Shown here: positions 26,230-35,641 of the stretch, in pieces
Numbering within the stretch: position 1 is the stretch's first letter
Layout: each line of letters starts with the position of its first letter
Assembly: GCF_016864195.1 (NCBI RefSeq)
Contig: NZ_CP045202.1
Location: 1,395,001 to 1,459,000 of the forward strand
Reading direction: 5' to 3'
DNA: 64,000 nucleotides
Source of the DNA: Dechloromonas sp. TW-R-39-2
Lineage (GTDB): Bacteria; Pseudomonadota; Gammaproteobacteria; Burkholderiales; Rhodocyclaceae
The notes under the pieces: model-generated
Databases searched by the model: none
The model's input: the letters and a program-made list of their open reading frames with translations, nothing else
Told to the model about the DNA's origin: nothing
Program-made: the position numbers and the translations under genes

Positions 26230-29070
26230 TTAGCCCAGCTTGGCAAGCTGGGGCTTGAGTTTTTCCAGCGTGGCCGTGAAATCGGCAACTCGCTGCTTTT
26301 CCTGATCGATCACGGCAGCCGGAGCGCGGGCAACAAAACCTTCGTTACCCAGCTTGTTCTGCGCGATGCTGATCTGTTTTTCGAGCTTTTCGATTTCCTT
26401 GGCCAGACGTACCTTTTCAGCCGCAACGTCGATTTCCACCTTGAGCATCAGGCGGGTTTCGCCGACCACGGCGACCGGTGCCACGGCATCGGTTGGCATG
26501 TCGTCTACCAGTTGTACCTCGGAGAGCTTACCCAGAGCTTGCAGGATGGGGGCGAAATCGGCCATCTCGTCGCCGCCACCGGCAACCAGCAGCGGCATGC
26601 GCAGGGCCGGCGAGACGTTCATCTCGCCGCGCAGGTTGCGGCAGGCGTAGGCCAGCGCCTTGAGGCGCTCGACCTTGGCTTCTGAGGCCGGGTCGAGGCG
26701 GGTGAGGTCGGCGCGCGGATAGTCGGCGAGCATGATCGAGTCGTGCGTCTTGCGGCCGGCGATCGGCGCCACGGTCTGCCACAGCTCTTCGGTGATGAAC
26801 GGGATCAGCGGATGGGCCAGGCGCAGCACGGCTTCCAGCGTGCGGATCAGGGTCCGGCGGGCGCCGCGCTGTTGTGCTTCGTCACCGGTCTGGATCTCGA
26901 CCTTGGCGATTTCCAGGTACCAGTCGCAGAACTCGTCCCAGACGAATTTGTAGATGGCCTGGGCGATCAGGTCGAAACGGTAGTCGGTGAAGTGACGCTC
27001 GACTTCTTGTTCGACGCGCTGCAGCTGGCTGACGATCCAGCGGTCGGCAAAACTGAATTTGAGGCGTTTTTCGCCGTCGACCGTGCAAGCACCATCGCCG
27101 CCTTGTTTATGATCAAGGGCCAGGTCGTGGCCTTCGACGTTCATCAGCACGAAGCGCGTGGCGTTCCACAGCTTGTTGCAGAAATTGCGGTAGCCGTCGC
27201 AGCGATTCAGGTCGAACTTGATGTCGCGGCCCGGCGAGGCGAGCGAAGCGAAGGTGAAGCGCAGGGCGTCGGTGCCGAAAGAGGCGATACCTTCCGGGAA
27301 TTCCTTCTTGGTCTTCTTGGCGATGCTTTCGGCCTGCTTGGGGTTCATCAGGCCGGTGGTGCGCTTCTCGATCAGTTTTTCCAGATCGATGCCATCGATC
27401 AGGTCGATCGGGTCGAGCACGTTGCCCTTTGATTTCGACATCTTCTGGCCTTCGCCATCGCGGATCAGGCCGTGCACATAAACGTGCTTGAACGGGATCT
27501 GGCCGGTGATCTGCTTGGTCATCATGACCATGCGTGCGACCCAGAAGAAGATGATGTCAAAGCCGGTAACTAGCACGGTCGACGGCAAATATTGCTGCAA
27601 AATCGGGTTGGCCGCGTCGATCGCTTCGTCGCCGGTCCAGTCCAGGGTCGAGAACGGCCACAGGGCGGAGGAGAACCAGGTGTCGAGGACGTCGTCGTCG
27701 CGCTTGAGCGAGCCGGTGTAACCCTGCTTGCTGGCTTCGGCACGGGCTTCTTCCTCGTTGCGGGCGACGAAGATTTCGCCATTGTCGCCGTACCAGGCGG
27801 GAATCTGGTGGCCCCACCACAGTTGGCGCGAGATGCACCAGTCCTGGATGTTATTCAGCCACTGGTTGTAGGTGTTGACCCAGTTTTCCGGGTAGAACTT
27901 GATCTCGCCCGAGTGCACGACATCGAGTGCTTTTTCGGTGATCGACTTGCCGTCTTCGCCTGGCTTGCTCATGGCGACGAACCACTGGTCGGTGAGCATC
28001 GGTTCGATGACGACATTGGTCCGGTCGCCACGCGGCACCTTCAGTTTGTGCTTGTCGACCTTGATCAGGATGCCTTCGGCTTCGAGGTCGGCAACGACGG
28101 CCTTGCGGGCGTCGAAGCGGTCGAGGCCGCGGTATTTTTCCGGGGCGCTCTCATTGATCTTGGCGTCCAGCGTCAGAATCGAAATCATCGGCAGGCCGTG
28201 GCGTTGACCGACCGCGTAGTCGTTGAAGTCATGCGCTGGCGTGACCTTGACGCAGCCGGTGCCGAATTCGAGATCGACGTAGGAATCTGCGATGATCGGG
28301 ATTTCACGGCCGGTCAGCGGCAGTTTCACCAGCTTGCCGATCATGTGCTTGTAGCGTTCGTCTTCCGGGTGGACCATCACGGCGGTGTCGCCGAGCATGG
28401 TTTCCGGACGGGTGGTGGCGACCACCAGGCTATCGCTGCCATCGGCCAGCGGGTAGCGGATGTGCCACATGAAGCCGTCTTCTTCTTCCTGCACGACTTC
28501 GAGGTCGGACACGGCGGTATTGAGCTTCGGGTCCCAGTTCACCAGGCGCTTGCCGCGGTAGATCAGGCCTTCATTGAACAGGCGGACGAAGGTTTCGTTG
28601 ACCACCGTGTTGAGGCCGGCATCCATCGTGAAACGCTCGCGCTTCCAGTCCGGGCTGGTGCCCATGCGGCGCATCTGCTTGGTAATCGTGTTGCCGGAGT
28701 ATTCCTTCCATTCCCAGACCTTTTCCAGGAACTTCTCGCGGCCGAGATCGTGGCGCGAAATGCCTTGGGCATCCAGTTGGCGCTCGACGACGATCTGCGT
28801 AGCGATGCCGGCGTGGTCGGTGCCCGGCTGCCACAGCGTGTTGTGGCCGCGCATCCGGTAGTAACGGGTGAGCGCGTCCATGATTGTCTGGTTGAAGCCA
28901 TGGCCCATGTGCAGCGTGCCGGTCACATTGGGCGGCGGCAGCAGGATGCAGAAATTTTCGTCAGGAGCTTTGCTGCGGTCGACGCCGGCAGCAAAGTAAT
29001 TTTGAGATTCCCACTCGGGGTACCAGCGGCGTTCAATATCGGCTGGTTCGAAGGCTTTGGCGAGTTCCAT
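26230..29070 (-). CDS. valS: valyl-tRNA synthetase
   Basis: A 946-residue class Ia aminoacyl-tRNA synthetase that charges tRNA-Val and edits threonine. The HIGH signature appears as [17 protein letters not shown] near residue 50 and the KMSKS loop as KMSKSKGN. The editing domain ([19 protein letters not shown]) and the C-terminal coiled coil ([18 protein letters not shown]) are both present. Length matches E. coli ValS (951). It follows holC and a small acidic protein on the same strand, the usual pepA-holC-valS order. No T-box or other leader is visible. Confidence 0.97.
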   Translation of the reverse strand: MELAKAFEPADIERRWYPEWESQNYFAAGVDRSKAPDENFCILLPPPNVTGTLHMGHGFNQTIMDALTRYYRMRGHNTLWQPGTDHAGIATQIVVERQLDAQGISRHDLGREKFLEKVWEWKEYSGNTITKQMRRMGTSPDWKRERFTMDAGLNTVVNETFVRLFNEGLIYRGKRLVNWDPKLNTAVSDLEVVQEEEDGFMWHIRYPLADGSDSLVVATTRPETMLGDTAVMVHPEDERYKHMIGKLVKLPLTGREIPIIADSYVDLEFGTGCVKVTPAHDFNDYAVGQRHGLPMISILTLDAKINESAPEKYRGLDRFDARKAVVADLEAEGILIKVDKHKLKVPRGDRTNVVIEPMLTDQWFVAMSKPGEDGKSITEKALDVVHSGEIKFYPENWVNTYNQWLNNIQDWCISRQLWWGHQIPAWYGDNGEIFVARNEEEARAEASKQGYTGSLKRDDDVLDTWFSSALWPFSTLDWTGDEAIDAANPILQQYLPSTVLVTGFDIIFFWVARMVMMTKQITGQIPFKHVYVHGLIRDGEGQKMSKSKGNVLDPIDLIDGIDLEKLIEKRTTGLMNPKQAESIAKKTKKEFPEGIASFGTDALRFTFASLASPGRDIKFDLNRCDGYRNFCNKLWNATRFVLMNVEGHDLALDHKQGGDGACTVDGEKRLKFSFADRWIVSQLQRVEQEVERHFTDYRFDLIAQAIYKFVWDEFCDWYLEIAKVEIQTGDEAQQRGARRTLIRTLEAVLRLAHPLIPFITEELWQTVAPIAGRKTHDSIMLADYPRADLTRLDPASEAKVERLKALAYACRNLRGEMNVSPALRMPLLVAGGGDEMADFAPILQALGKLSEVQLVDDMPTDAVAPVAVVGETRLMLKVEIDVAAEKVRLAKEIEKLEKQISIAQNKLGNEGFVARAPAAVIDQEKQRVADFTATLEKLKPQLAKLG

Positions 29071-29122
29071 GGGCTTGTCGGAAATGGGGAAACCGACAAT
29101 TATACCGGAGCATAGCCCCGGT

Positions 29123-29482
29123 TCAGATGGGATCTGGCTCGGTAGGCTGGAGTCTGGCCAGTTCTTCCCGCTCGGCCAGAAAATCGCGGACGGTATCCGC
29201 GATCATGCCGGGGAGTTCAGCGGCGAGACGCTCATTGATCCGTCGTGTCAATTCGTGCGTGATGATGTCGAGCATGGCCGCATCGATCGATGGGGGCGGG
29301 TCTTCCTGTGTTGCTTGAACTGACGATGCGACGTCCGCCGGCGTCTCGATGTCGAGCAGAACGGGAAAATCATCGTCCTCGACAATCGCATCGGTCAGGA
29401 TGGGAACGTCTTCGCCTTCTGGTGTGTTGGCACGACGCCGTTGCATCAGGGCGTCGGCTCGGGCAAGGATGGGGCTGGGCAC
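29123..29482 (-). CDS. hypothetical acidic protein between holC and valS
   Basis: A 119-residue protein, acidic and proline-rich in the first two thirds ([18 protein letters not shown]), with a C-terminal amphipathic helical part ([31 protein letters not shown]). No signal peptide or membrane segment is seen. Similar small proteins occupy this position between holC and valS in other betaproteobacteria (I recall the label DUF2486 in Burkholderia, not verified). The helical tail suggests oligomerisation or protein binding. It lies 10 bases beyond the holC stop. Confidence 0.65.
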   Translation of the reverse strand: MPSPILARADALMQRRRANTPEGEDVPILTDAIVEDDDFPVLLDIETPADVASSVQATQEDPPPSIDAAMLDIITHELTRRINERLAAELPGMIADTVRDFLAEREELARLQPTEPDPI

Positions 29483-29492
29483 GCTGCGCTCC

Positions 29493-29915
29493 TTAACGTT
29501 CGCTCAGGTCGAAGTAGCGGACTTCGCAGCCGTGTTCCTTGTAAAACCTGACACGTTCACGAGCCGCCGAACGGTCTTCATCGCTTTGTCCGACCACTTC
29601 AATCAGGTTCTGAAAACGTGCATAGCCTGGGGGGATGTCGTGGCTGAGGTTCATCAGGCGTTCCTGCTGGGCGGGGCTGTCCAATCGGTCGGTAATCAGG
29701 ATCGGCGTCTCTGCAGCCAGCGGCGAATCAGCCCGGCAGTGCGGGACGAAGCTGAGTGCGGGGTGCGTCCACAGCCAGCGGTCTACGCCACCGGCAATTT
29801 CCTTGTCGGTGGCGTAGACCAGCATGGCTTTCTTTTTGGCGTAGGCGCCACCGAGCAGCGCGCAGGCAGCGGCTATCTTGTCGGTTGCGCCGTGATAAAA
29901 GAAGACTTGGGTCAA
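29493..29915 (-). CDS. holC: DNA polymerase III subunit chi
   Basis: A 140-residue clamp-loader accessory subunit that binds single-strand-binding protein. Family features are VFFYHGATDKIAAACALLGGAYAK at the N-terminus, VDRWLWTHPALSFVPH in the middle and RFQNLIEVVGQ..EDR..ARER.RFYKEHG at the C-terminus. The start overlaps the pepA stop by four bases (ATGA), as in many proteobacteria. Confidence 0.94.
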   Translation of the reverse strand: MTQVFFYHGATDKIAAACALLGGAYAKKKAMLVYATDKEIAGGVDRWLWTHPALSFVPHCRADSPLAAETPILITDRLDSPAQQERLMNLSHDIPPGYARFQNLIEVVGQSDEDRSAARERVRFYKEHGCEVRYFDLSER

Positions 29916-31408
29916 TTGAGCTTTCCAGCGCGTTGCAGCAGGTAGTGCGTCAGCAGTGGAACTGGGCGGCCGGTTGCGCCTTTGTCGCTGCCTGATTTCC
30001 AGGCTGTGCCGGCGATGTCGAGGTGAGCCCAGGCGAATTTCTTGGTGAAGCGCGAGAGGAAGCAGGCGGCACTGATCGCGCCGCCCCAGCGCCCGCCAAT
30101 GTTGGCCATATCGGCGAACGGGCTTTTCAGGAGGTCTTGGTAATCATCCCAAAGCGGCATGTGCCAGGCACGGTCGAAAGCTTCGTCACCGGCGTCCAGC
30201 AGTTCGCGGGCCAGGTCGTCCTTGTTGGCAAACAGGCCGGTGGCAATGTTGCCGAGAGCGACAACGCAGGCGCCCGTCAGCGTGGCAACGTCGATCACCG
30301 TCTCCGGCTCGAAACGTTCGGCATAGGTCAGTGCGTCGCACAGAATCAGGCGACCTTCGGCGTCGGTATTGAGGATTTCAATGGTTTGGCCGGACATCGA
30401 AGTGACAATGTCGCCCGGTCGGGTGGCTGCGCCACCCGGCATGTTCTCGGTGGCCGGTACGATGACCGTCAGGTTGATCGGCAGGGCCATCCGTGCGACA
30501 GCATGAAGTGCCCCCAAAACGCTGGCTGCACCGCACATGTCGTACTTCATTTCATCCATCTCGGCACCTGGCTTGAGAGAAATGCCGCCTGTGTCGAAAG
30601 TGACGCCCTTGCCAACCAGAACAATCGGTTTCTGGCTGTTTTTGGCGCCTCGATAATTCAGGATGATCAACTTGGGCGGTTGGTGCGAGCCTTTGGCCAC
30701 GGCGAGCAGTGAGTGCATGCCGAGTTGTTCCATGTCGGCGCGCTCGAGAACGCTGCATTCCAGTTTGAATTCTGCAGCCATGGCTTGGGCTTGCTCTGCC
30801 AGATAGCTGGGGTGGCAGATATTGGGTGGGAGATTGCCGAGGTTTTTGGCCAGCGCCATACCTTCCCCGATCGCGATGCCTTGCTCCAGGCCTGTCGTTG
30901 CTTCGGCAAGTTCACGGCGTCGCTCAATGCCGATTCTGAGCTTTTCCAGTTGGCGGTGGGGTTCGCTCTTTTGGGTCTTGAATTGCTCGAATTTGTAAGT
31001 TGCATCCAGTGCAATGCTTGCTGCTTGGCGAACGCACCAGGCAACACTCCGTTTTTTGACGGCCAGTTCAGTCAGGTACAGGGTTGCGTCCGGCAAACCG
31101 ATCTCGTTCAGTTTTTTGAATGTGCTGCGGACAGCGCTGGTGAACTCCTTGTCGCGGAAATCCTTTTCCTTGCCCAGGCCGACCAGCAGGATGCGTTCGC
31201 TGAGTACGCCCGGTACATCGTGGAGCAGCAGTGTACTGCCCGGCTTGCCCTCCATGTCGCCGCGCTGGATGATCTTGGAGATGAAACCGTTGCTTGCCTT
31301 GTCGAGCAGTGCTGCCGGAGAGGTCAGTTTGCCGGGTTCAAAAACACCGACAACAACACAGCTGCCGCGCTGTTTTTCCGGGCTACCATTTTTTATGCTA
31401 AATTCCAC
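29912..31408 (-). CDS. pepA: leucyl aminopeptidase (cytosol aminopeptidase)
   Basis: A 498-residue M17 di-metal aminopeptidase removing N-terminal leucine and other residues; in E. coli it also binds DNA for Xer recombination and carAB control. The catalytic C-terminal domain shows VGKGVTFDTGGISLKPG with metal ligands, DMCGAASVLGALHA and the signature NTDAEGRLILCDALTYAE. The N-terminal macro-like domain covers about 1-170. It is divergent from lptF across about 70 bases and leads the holC-valS gene set. Confidence 0.96.
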   Translation of the reverse strand: MEFSIKNGSPEKQRGSCVVVGVFEPGKLTSPAALLDKASNGFISKIIQRGDMEGKPGSTLLLHDVPGVLSERILLVGLGKEKDFRDKEFTSAVRSTFKKLNEIGLPDATLYLTELAVKKRSVAWCVRQAASIALDATYKFEQFKTQKSEPHRQLEKLRIGIERRRELAEATTGLEQGIAIGEGMALAKNLGNLPPNICHPSYLAEQAQAMAAEFKLECSVLERADMEQLGMHSLLAVAKGSHQPPKLIILNYRGAKNSQKPIVLVGKGVTFDTGGISLKPGAEMDEMKYDMCGAASVLGALHAVARMALPINLTVIVPATENMPGGAATRPGDIVTSMSGQTIEILNTDAEGRLILCDALTYAERFEPETVIDVATLTGACVVALGNIATGLFANKDDLARELLDAGDEAFDRAWHMPLWDDYQDLLKSPFADMANIGGRWGGAISAACFLSRFTKKFAWAHLDIAGTAWKSGSDKGATGRPVPLLTHYLLQRAGKLN

Positions 31409-31479
31409 AGGCTGCTCCTGTTCAGGGAAATATCAGTATCCGCGGGATTATCACCGCATTTTTTCGGTTTCGTCAAAGC

Positions 31480-32562
31480 ATGATATTTGAGCGCGCCCTC
31501 AGGCGTGAGTTCGCTCAGGCAGCTGCTGGCATTAGTGTTGCCTTGCTGGCCATCCTGACTTCCACACAATTAATCCGCTTGCTGAAAGATGCGGCGGGTG
31601 GGCATATTGCGCCCGAAGCCGTTGCCTCCCTGCTTGGGTTTGCCGCGCTGAATTTCATGCCGGTTTTGCTTTCCCTGACGCTTTTTGTCGCCATTCTGCT
31701 CAGTTTGTCGCGCGCCTATCGCGATTCGGAAATGGTGGTCTGGTTCTCGTGCGGTCGTTCGTTGACCGCATGGGTTTCGCCAGTACTCAAATTTGCCTTG
31801 CCGATTGTCCTGGCTATTGCCGCCCTCTCTGGCTTTCTTTCGCCGTGGGCGAACTACAGCACGGCACAGTACAAGCAGAAGCTTTCTGCCCGTAGCGATG
31901 TTTCACAAGTGGCTCCAGGGGCTTTTCGTGAAGCAAAGCGTGGGCAGCGGGTCTTTTTTGTCGAGGCGGTGACTGAAGACGCAAGCCAGATGGGCAATGT
32001 TTTTGTCGCCTCTTTCCAGGATGGGAAATTAGGTGTCGTCATGTCCGATGCCGGGCACCAGGAAGTGGCGGCCAATGGCGATAAATTCGTTGTTCTCGAA
32101 CATGGCCGCCGCTACGAGGTAGAGCCGGGTACGCCTGAGTTCAAAGTCATGGAGTTCGAACGCTACAAGGTTCGTACCGAGGATGGTGAGGCCAGGCCAG
32201 CGGATCGTTCGCCAAATCGCTTGCCCATCACCGATTTATTGTTTGATGACAGTGCTCCGGCTCGCGGAGAGTTGCTGTGGCGCATTGGCGTGCCTGTCTC
32301 GGCCCTGATCCTTGCCTTGCTGGCAATTCCGCTGTCGTACGTCAACCCGAGGGCCGGGCGTTCGGCCAACATGTTGATCGCGATTCTGATCTACGCCATC
32401 TACAGCAATCTGATTTCGGTGAGCCAGGCTTGGGTGGCGCAAGGTAAGTTGTCTTTCTGGATCGGCGTCTGGGCCGTGCATGTCGTCATGCTGCTGCCCC
32501 TGGTCCTGCTCTTTTATCGCAGAATTGCCATTCGCATGCCCTGGCAGCGGAGAAACAGCTGA
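31480..32562 (+). CDS. lptF: LPS export ABC transporter permease LptF
   Basis: A 360-residue inner-membrane permease of the LptB2FG extractor that drives lipopolysaccharide from the inner membrane along the Lpt bridge. It starts MIFERALRREFAQAA, a family-typical opening, has membrane helices near 20-100 and 270-355 and a periplasmic beta-jellyroll region between (about 120-260). The stop codon overlaps the lptG start by one base. It is divergent from pepA, the usual arrangement. Confidence 0.95.
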   Translation: MIFERALRREFAQAAAGISVALLAILTSTQLIRLLKDAAGGHIAPEAVASLLGFAALNFMPVLLSLTLFVAILLSLSRAYRDSEMVVWFSCGRSLTAWVSPVLKFALPIVLAIAALSGFLSPWANYSTAQYKQKLSARSDVSQVAPGAFREAKRGQRVFFVEAVTEDASQMGNVFVASFQDGKLGVVMSDAGHQEVAANGDKFVVLEHGRRYEVEPGTPEFKVMEFERYKVRTEDGEARPADRSPNRLPITDLLFDDSAPARGELLWRIGVPVSALILALLAIPLSYVNPRAGRSANMLIAILIYAIYSNLISVSQAWVAQGKLSFWIGVWAVHVVMLLPLVLLFYRRIAIRMPWQRRNS

Positions 32563-33647
32563 TGTTCCGTATCGCTTTGTATCAGCGCTATTTGATGCGC
32601 GAAGTTTTTGCGGCTGTGTTTCTGGTGCTTGCGGCATTTCTCGCGCTGTTCAGTTTTTTCGATCTGATCAATGAGCTGCGCAGTGTCGGGCGAGGCGGTT
32701 ATCAGCTGAACCATGCCTTGCTTTTTGTCACACTCAGCCTGCCAGGGCTGATTTATGAATTGATTCCGATTGCTACCTTGATTGGCAGTCTCTACGCCCT
32801 CTCGACGTTGGCACGCCATTCTGAAATCACTGTGCTGCGCGCGTCGGGGCTGGCAACCAAAGATTTGCTGATGACTTTGTTTCGTGTCGCGGGCTTGCTT
32901 GCACTGCTGACGCTTTTCGTTGGCGAAGGGTTGGTGCCTTTTGCCGAGAGAACTGCTCAGGAACTACGGGCACGAGCCTTGAGCAAAGTGATCGCTCAGC
33001 AAGGTTTTGAAACGGGATTGTGGATCAAGGATGGGCGGAGCTTCATCAATATCCGCAAGGCAATGCCCGATTCCAGCCTGAAAGGCGTCCGGATTTATAA
33101 GTTCACATCGGCCAATACGCTGGAGTCGGTCATGGAGGCGGAGGATGCGGTTTTTCAGCAGCCTGATCGCTGGCTGCTGAGTGGTGTCGTTCGGACTGTT
33201 CTTGAAGCTGACAACTCATGGGTCGAGCGTCGCGAAACGGTAGAGTGGCATTCTGCGGTCAACCCGGACTTGCTCTCGGTGCTGATGGTTTCTCCTGAGC
33301 GCATGTCTCTGCTTGGTTTGTTGAATTACCGGCAGCATTTGTCCGAAAACAAGCAGCAGACCGAACGTTACGAAATTGCGATCTGGAAGAAAATCATCTA
33401 CCCGTTGGCCGCTCTGGTCATGGTGGCCTTGGCCTTGCCATTCGGCTATTCGCATGATCGCGTCGGAGGGGTTAGTCTCAAAATATTCGCCGGCGTCATG
33501 CTCGGGATACTTTTCTACGCCCTGAACGGACTTTTCTCGAATCTGGGGATCATCAACGCCTGGCCACCCTTTGCCAGCGCAACCGCACCGTCAGCTTTGT
33601 TCATGCTGGCCGCTGCGGGTATGTTGTGGTGGGTCGAGCGGCGCTAG
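32562..33647 (+). CDS. lptG: LPS export ABC transporter permease LptG
   Basis: A 361-residue partner permease of LptF in the lipopolysaccharide extractor. The N-terminus RYLMREVFAAVFLVLAAFLALFSFFDL, the coupling region RASGLATKDLL and the C-terminal membrane helices (ALALPFGYSHDRVGGVSLKIF) are typical. It is translationally coupled to lptF (TGATG). It ends two bases from the convergent RDD gene with no hairpin between. Confidence 0.95.
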   Translation: MFRIALYQRYLMREVFAAVFLVLAAFLALFSFFDLINELRSVGRGGYQLNHALLFVTLSLPGLIYELIPIATLIGSLYALSTLARHSEITVLRASGLATKDLLMTLFRVAGLLALLTLFVGEGLVPFAERTAQELRARALSKVIAQQGFETGLWIKDGRSFINIRKAMPDSSLKGVRIYKFTSANTLESVMEAEDAVFQQPDRWLLSGVVRTVLEADNSWVERRETVEWHSAVNPDLLSVLMVSPERMSLLGLLNYRQHLSENKQQTERYEIAIWKKIIYPLAALVMVALALPFGYSHDRVGGVSLKIFAGVMLGILFYALNGLFSNLGIINAWPPFASATAPSALFMLAAAGMLWWVERR

Positions 33648-33649
33648 CC

Positions 33650-34072
33650 TCAAGCTTGTGGCGGAATCGTAATGATGCAACTGCCTGCAATTCGGTCGTG
33701 CAGAAATTGTTTGTCGCGATCAAAAACAGCCCAAAAAATACCAACCCCAAAAAACAGAATGCTCGGCCAGGCGGCCAAGTAGCGAAGAACTGCCTGCATC
33801 GGGCGTAGCGGGCTGCCATTTGCATTCACAACCTGCAATTTCCAGGTTTTCATGGGCAAGGTTTGTCCGCCGTGCAGCCAGCACCACACAAAATAAAACA
33901 TCAGCAGGGCGATGACGTGAACCCAGAGAAACTGGGATGTCGCGCTGAAGCCAAAACCGGAGAAAACAATTTGCGGCATCAGAAATCCGATGAGCAATAT
34001 TGCAAATACGACGAGGCTTTCATACAGCATGCTGGCGAGGCGACGACCCAGGCCGGGAGTTTTGTTGTTCAT
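33650..34072 (-). CDS. RDD family membrane protein
   Basis: A 140-residue protein with membrane helices near 17-37, 45-65 and 105-125. The RDD signature residues are recognisable in GLGRRLASMLYESLVV near the start and FDRDKQFLHDRIAGS at the end. The function is unknown; some RDD proteins transport small solutes or antiport sodium. It is the last gene of the sigma factor-DUF3619-DUF3106-RDD unit: the upstream gene's stop codon is directly adjacent to its start. Confidence 0.88.
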   Translation of the reverse strand: MNNKTPGLGRRLASMLYESLVVFAILLIGFLMPQIVFSGFGFSATSQFLWVHVIALLMFYFVWCWLHGGQTLPMKTWKLQVVNANGSPLRPMQAVLRYLAAWPSILFFGVGIFWAVFDRDKQFLHDRIAGSCIITIPPQA

Positions 34073-34606
34073 TTATTGTTTTTGAGGGTCGCTCACAGGC
34101 TGTGGCGTATTTTCTGGTTGCTCAGGATTTGCTGTTTTTGTGAGGTCGACCGGAGGATTCAGTAGTTTTGCCGACTTCCCACTTTCGCGAACTCGCTGCT
34201 TTTCGTCTTGTGGCAGATTGGCATAGGCCTCCCACTTTTGTTTCATGACCTGCTTTTGCTCGGGGGGCAAACTGCTGAAGTCTTTGTACGTGTCGCGGGC
34301 TTTTGCTCTTTGCTCGGGCTTGAGGGATGCCCATTCACGCATCCGGTCCTGCATGCGTTGTTGCTCGTCCGGCGTCATCTTTGGGTAGCGGTCAGCGATC
34401 CCCAACCACTTTTTGCGCCGAATGTTTTCCATTGTGTCCCACTCGCTGGCGAGTGGTGCGAGCGTCTTTTTTTGCTCGCTATTCAGCTGGCCCCAGCCGG
34501 GTTGCGGAGGGGTGCCAATGACTGCCGTGGTGGGTGGGGCAGCCTGGATAGGGCAGGCTAGCGCCAAACAGAGGATTACTCCTCCGATGTGTCGTCTTTT
34601 AGCCAT
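34073..34606 (-). CDS. DUF3106 exported protein
   Basis: A 177-residue precursor with a signal peptide (about 1-22, ending IQAA), followed by repeating helical segments of the form W..L...Q...L and MTPDEQQRMQDRMREWASLKPEQR, LPPEQKQVMKQKWEAYANLPQDEK. This periodic 'LSPEQR' pattern identifies DUF3106 and resembles Spy/CpxP-like periplasmic helical proteins. The tail is proline-rich and probably disordered. The start overlaps the DUF3619 gene by 31 bases. It may act in a sigma-factor-linked envelope response, which is inference. Confidence 0.85.
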   Translation of the reverse strand: MAKRRHIGGVILCLALACPIQAAPPTTAVIGTPPQPGWGQLNSEQKKTLAPLASEWDTMENIRRKKWLGIADRYPKMTPDEQQRMQDRMREWASLKPEQRAKARDTYKDFSSLPPEQKQVMKQKWEAYANLPQDEKQRVRESGKSAKLLNPPVDLTKTANPEQPENTPQPVSDPQKQ

Positions 34607-34962
34607 TCGAAGAAGTCGTTGTCCATGAAAGCTTCCGGCGGAAGGTCGTCAGACAGCAGGGCGCTATCCACCTCTTCCAGTTCCGTGATGTACTGGACGC
34701 TGTGCCAGTAAAAAGAAATCCACATGCCGAGCAGAAGAGCCAGTATGGCCAATATCTGTTTCAGGTAAGGGGCGTTGTGTCCGCCGTTCTTGAGCGTGGA
34801 TGTGCCAGAGCCTGCAAGGCTGAGTTGGGCGACAGGCTGTTTTTGCTTGGATAGCGCGATATGGCGCGCAGCCTCCAGGCGTCGTGCGGCGGCAGGAGGG
34901 ATGTCCTTGGCGCCGTGATTGAGCGCTTGTCTGATACGGGATGCGAAACGTTCTTCGTTCAT
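34576..34962 (-). CDS. DUF3619 single-pass membrane protein, candidate anti-sigma factor
   Basis: A 128-residue protein starting MNEERFASRIRQALNHGAKD. The cytoplasmic N-terminal half (PPAAARRLEAARHIALSKQK) is followed by one membrane helix (about 74-92) and an acidic periplasmic tail. This matches DUF3619, which travels with a sigma factor in betaproteobacteria. The topology and the four-base start overlap with the sigma factor stop suggest an anti-sigma role; no zinc-binding anti-sigma motif (HxxxCxxC) is present. Confidence 0.85.
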   Translation of the reverse strand: MNEERFASRIRQALNHGAKDIPPAAARRLEAARHIALSKQKQPVAQLSLAGSGTSTLKNGGHNAPYLKQILAILALLLGMWISFYWHSVQYITELEEVDSALLSDDLPPEAFMDNDFFEWLKDDTSEE

Positions 34963-35522
34963 AGTTTTATGCCTTTCGCCGACAGGGCGGCTGCCAACGC
35001 GTGAGTGGCGCGCGAGCAATGGGTTTTTACGCTGCCTTCTGAGCAGCCCATCGCAGCCGCGGTCTCGGCTACGTCCATGTCTTCCCAATAACGCATCAGG
35101 AAGGCTTCCCGTTGACGTGCCGGCAATTTTTTTATTTCATCGTCAATCGCATTCAGTGTTTGCGCTTGCAGCAGCTTACTTTCAGGGGTGCGCGGTCCTG
35201 CATCATCCTCGTCTGCCGCCAGTGTTTCCAGTGGGTCGTGATCATCGTCATCGTCGGACGAGAAGGCCGACAGGAGGGTGGTCCACATCGACCGGACTTT
35301 GCTGCGCCGGTAATAGTCACGAATGGTGTTTTGCAGAATGCGCTGGAAGAGCATGGGAAACTCTTCGTCTGGGCGGTCGCCGTATTTTTCGGCGAGTTTG
35401 AGCATGCTGTCCTGGACGATATCCAGGGCGGCTTCTTCCTCGCGGACTGCAAACATGGCTTGCTTGAAGGCTCGGCGTTCTACGGATTCAAGAAAGCTTG
35501 ATAACTCTCGGGGTGTTGCCAG
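34959..35522 (-). CDS. ECF-like RNA polymerase sigma factor
   Basis: A sigma-70 family factor of about 187 residues. Region 2 (about 25-90) contains EEEAALDIVQDSMLKLAEKYGDR, FQRILQNTIRDYYRR and the DNA-facing VRSMWTTL; region 4 (about 125-180) contains LPARQREAFLMRYWEDMDVAETAAAMGCSEGSVKTHCSRA. An acidic linker lies between. The first ATG (35456) would cut off the first helix of region 2: the upstream frame reads ATPRELSSFLESVERRAFKQ, which belongs to this family. I therefore place the start at a CTG (35522-35520) with GGAAGAG six bases before it, although this is unusual. It leads the DUF3619-DUF3106-RDD operon. Confidence 0.85.
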   Translation of the reverse strand: MATPRELSSFLESVERRAFKQAMFAVREEEAALDIVQDSMLKLAEKYGDRPDEEFPMLFQRILQNTIRDYYRRSKVRSMWTTLLSAFSSDDDDDHDPLETLAADEDDAGPRTPESKLLQAQTLNAIDDEIKKLPARQREAFLMRYWEDMDVAETAAAMGCSEGSVKTHCSRATHALAAALSAKGIKL

Positions 35523-35575
35523 GGTCGTCTCTTCCAGTAATTGTCTTGAGCAAGAAGTGGCTATGATGCCAAACC

Positions 35576-35604
35576 TTGACCGAAAAGGGGCGGTCGATTA
35601 AGGT
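35576..35604 (+). promoter_or_regulatory. candidate promoter of the ilv operon
   Basis: TTGACC (35576-35581), a 17-base spacer and TAAGGT (35599-35604) lie 38 bases before the ilvB start. The -35 box is good, the -10 box weak. No leader peptide rich in branched-chain codons is visible in the short leader. Confidence 0.4.
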
Positions 35605-35641
35605 TACGCCCTTTTAGGCAACAGCTTTTTTGGGCTCAAGA

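Noticed and set aside
35582..35616. Possible attenuator hairpin before ilvB (GGGGCG with CGCCC)
   Set aside because: The stem is interrupted, overlaps the predicted -10 box and has no proper U-run or leader peptide, so it is not supported as an attenuator.
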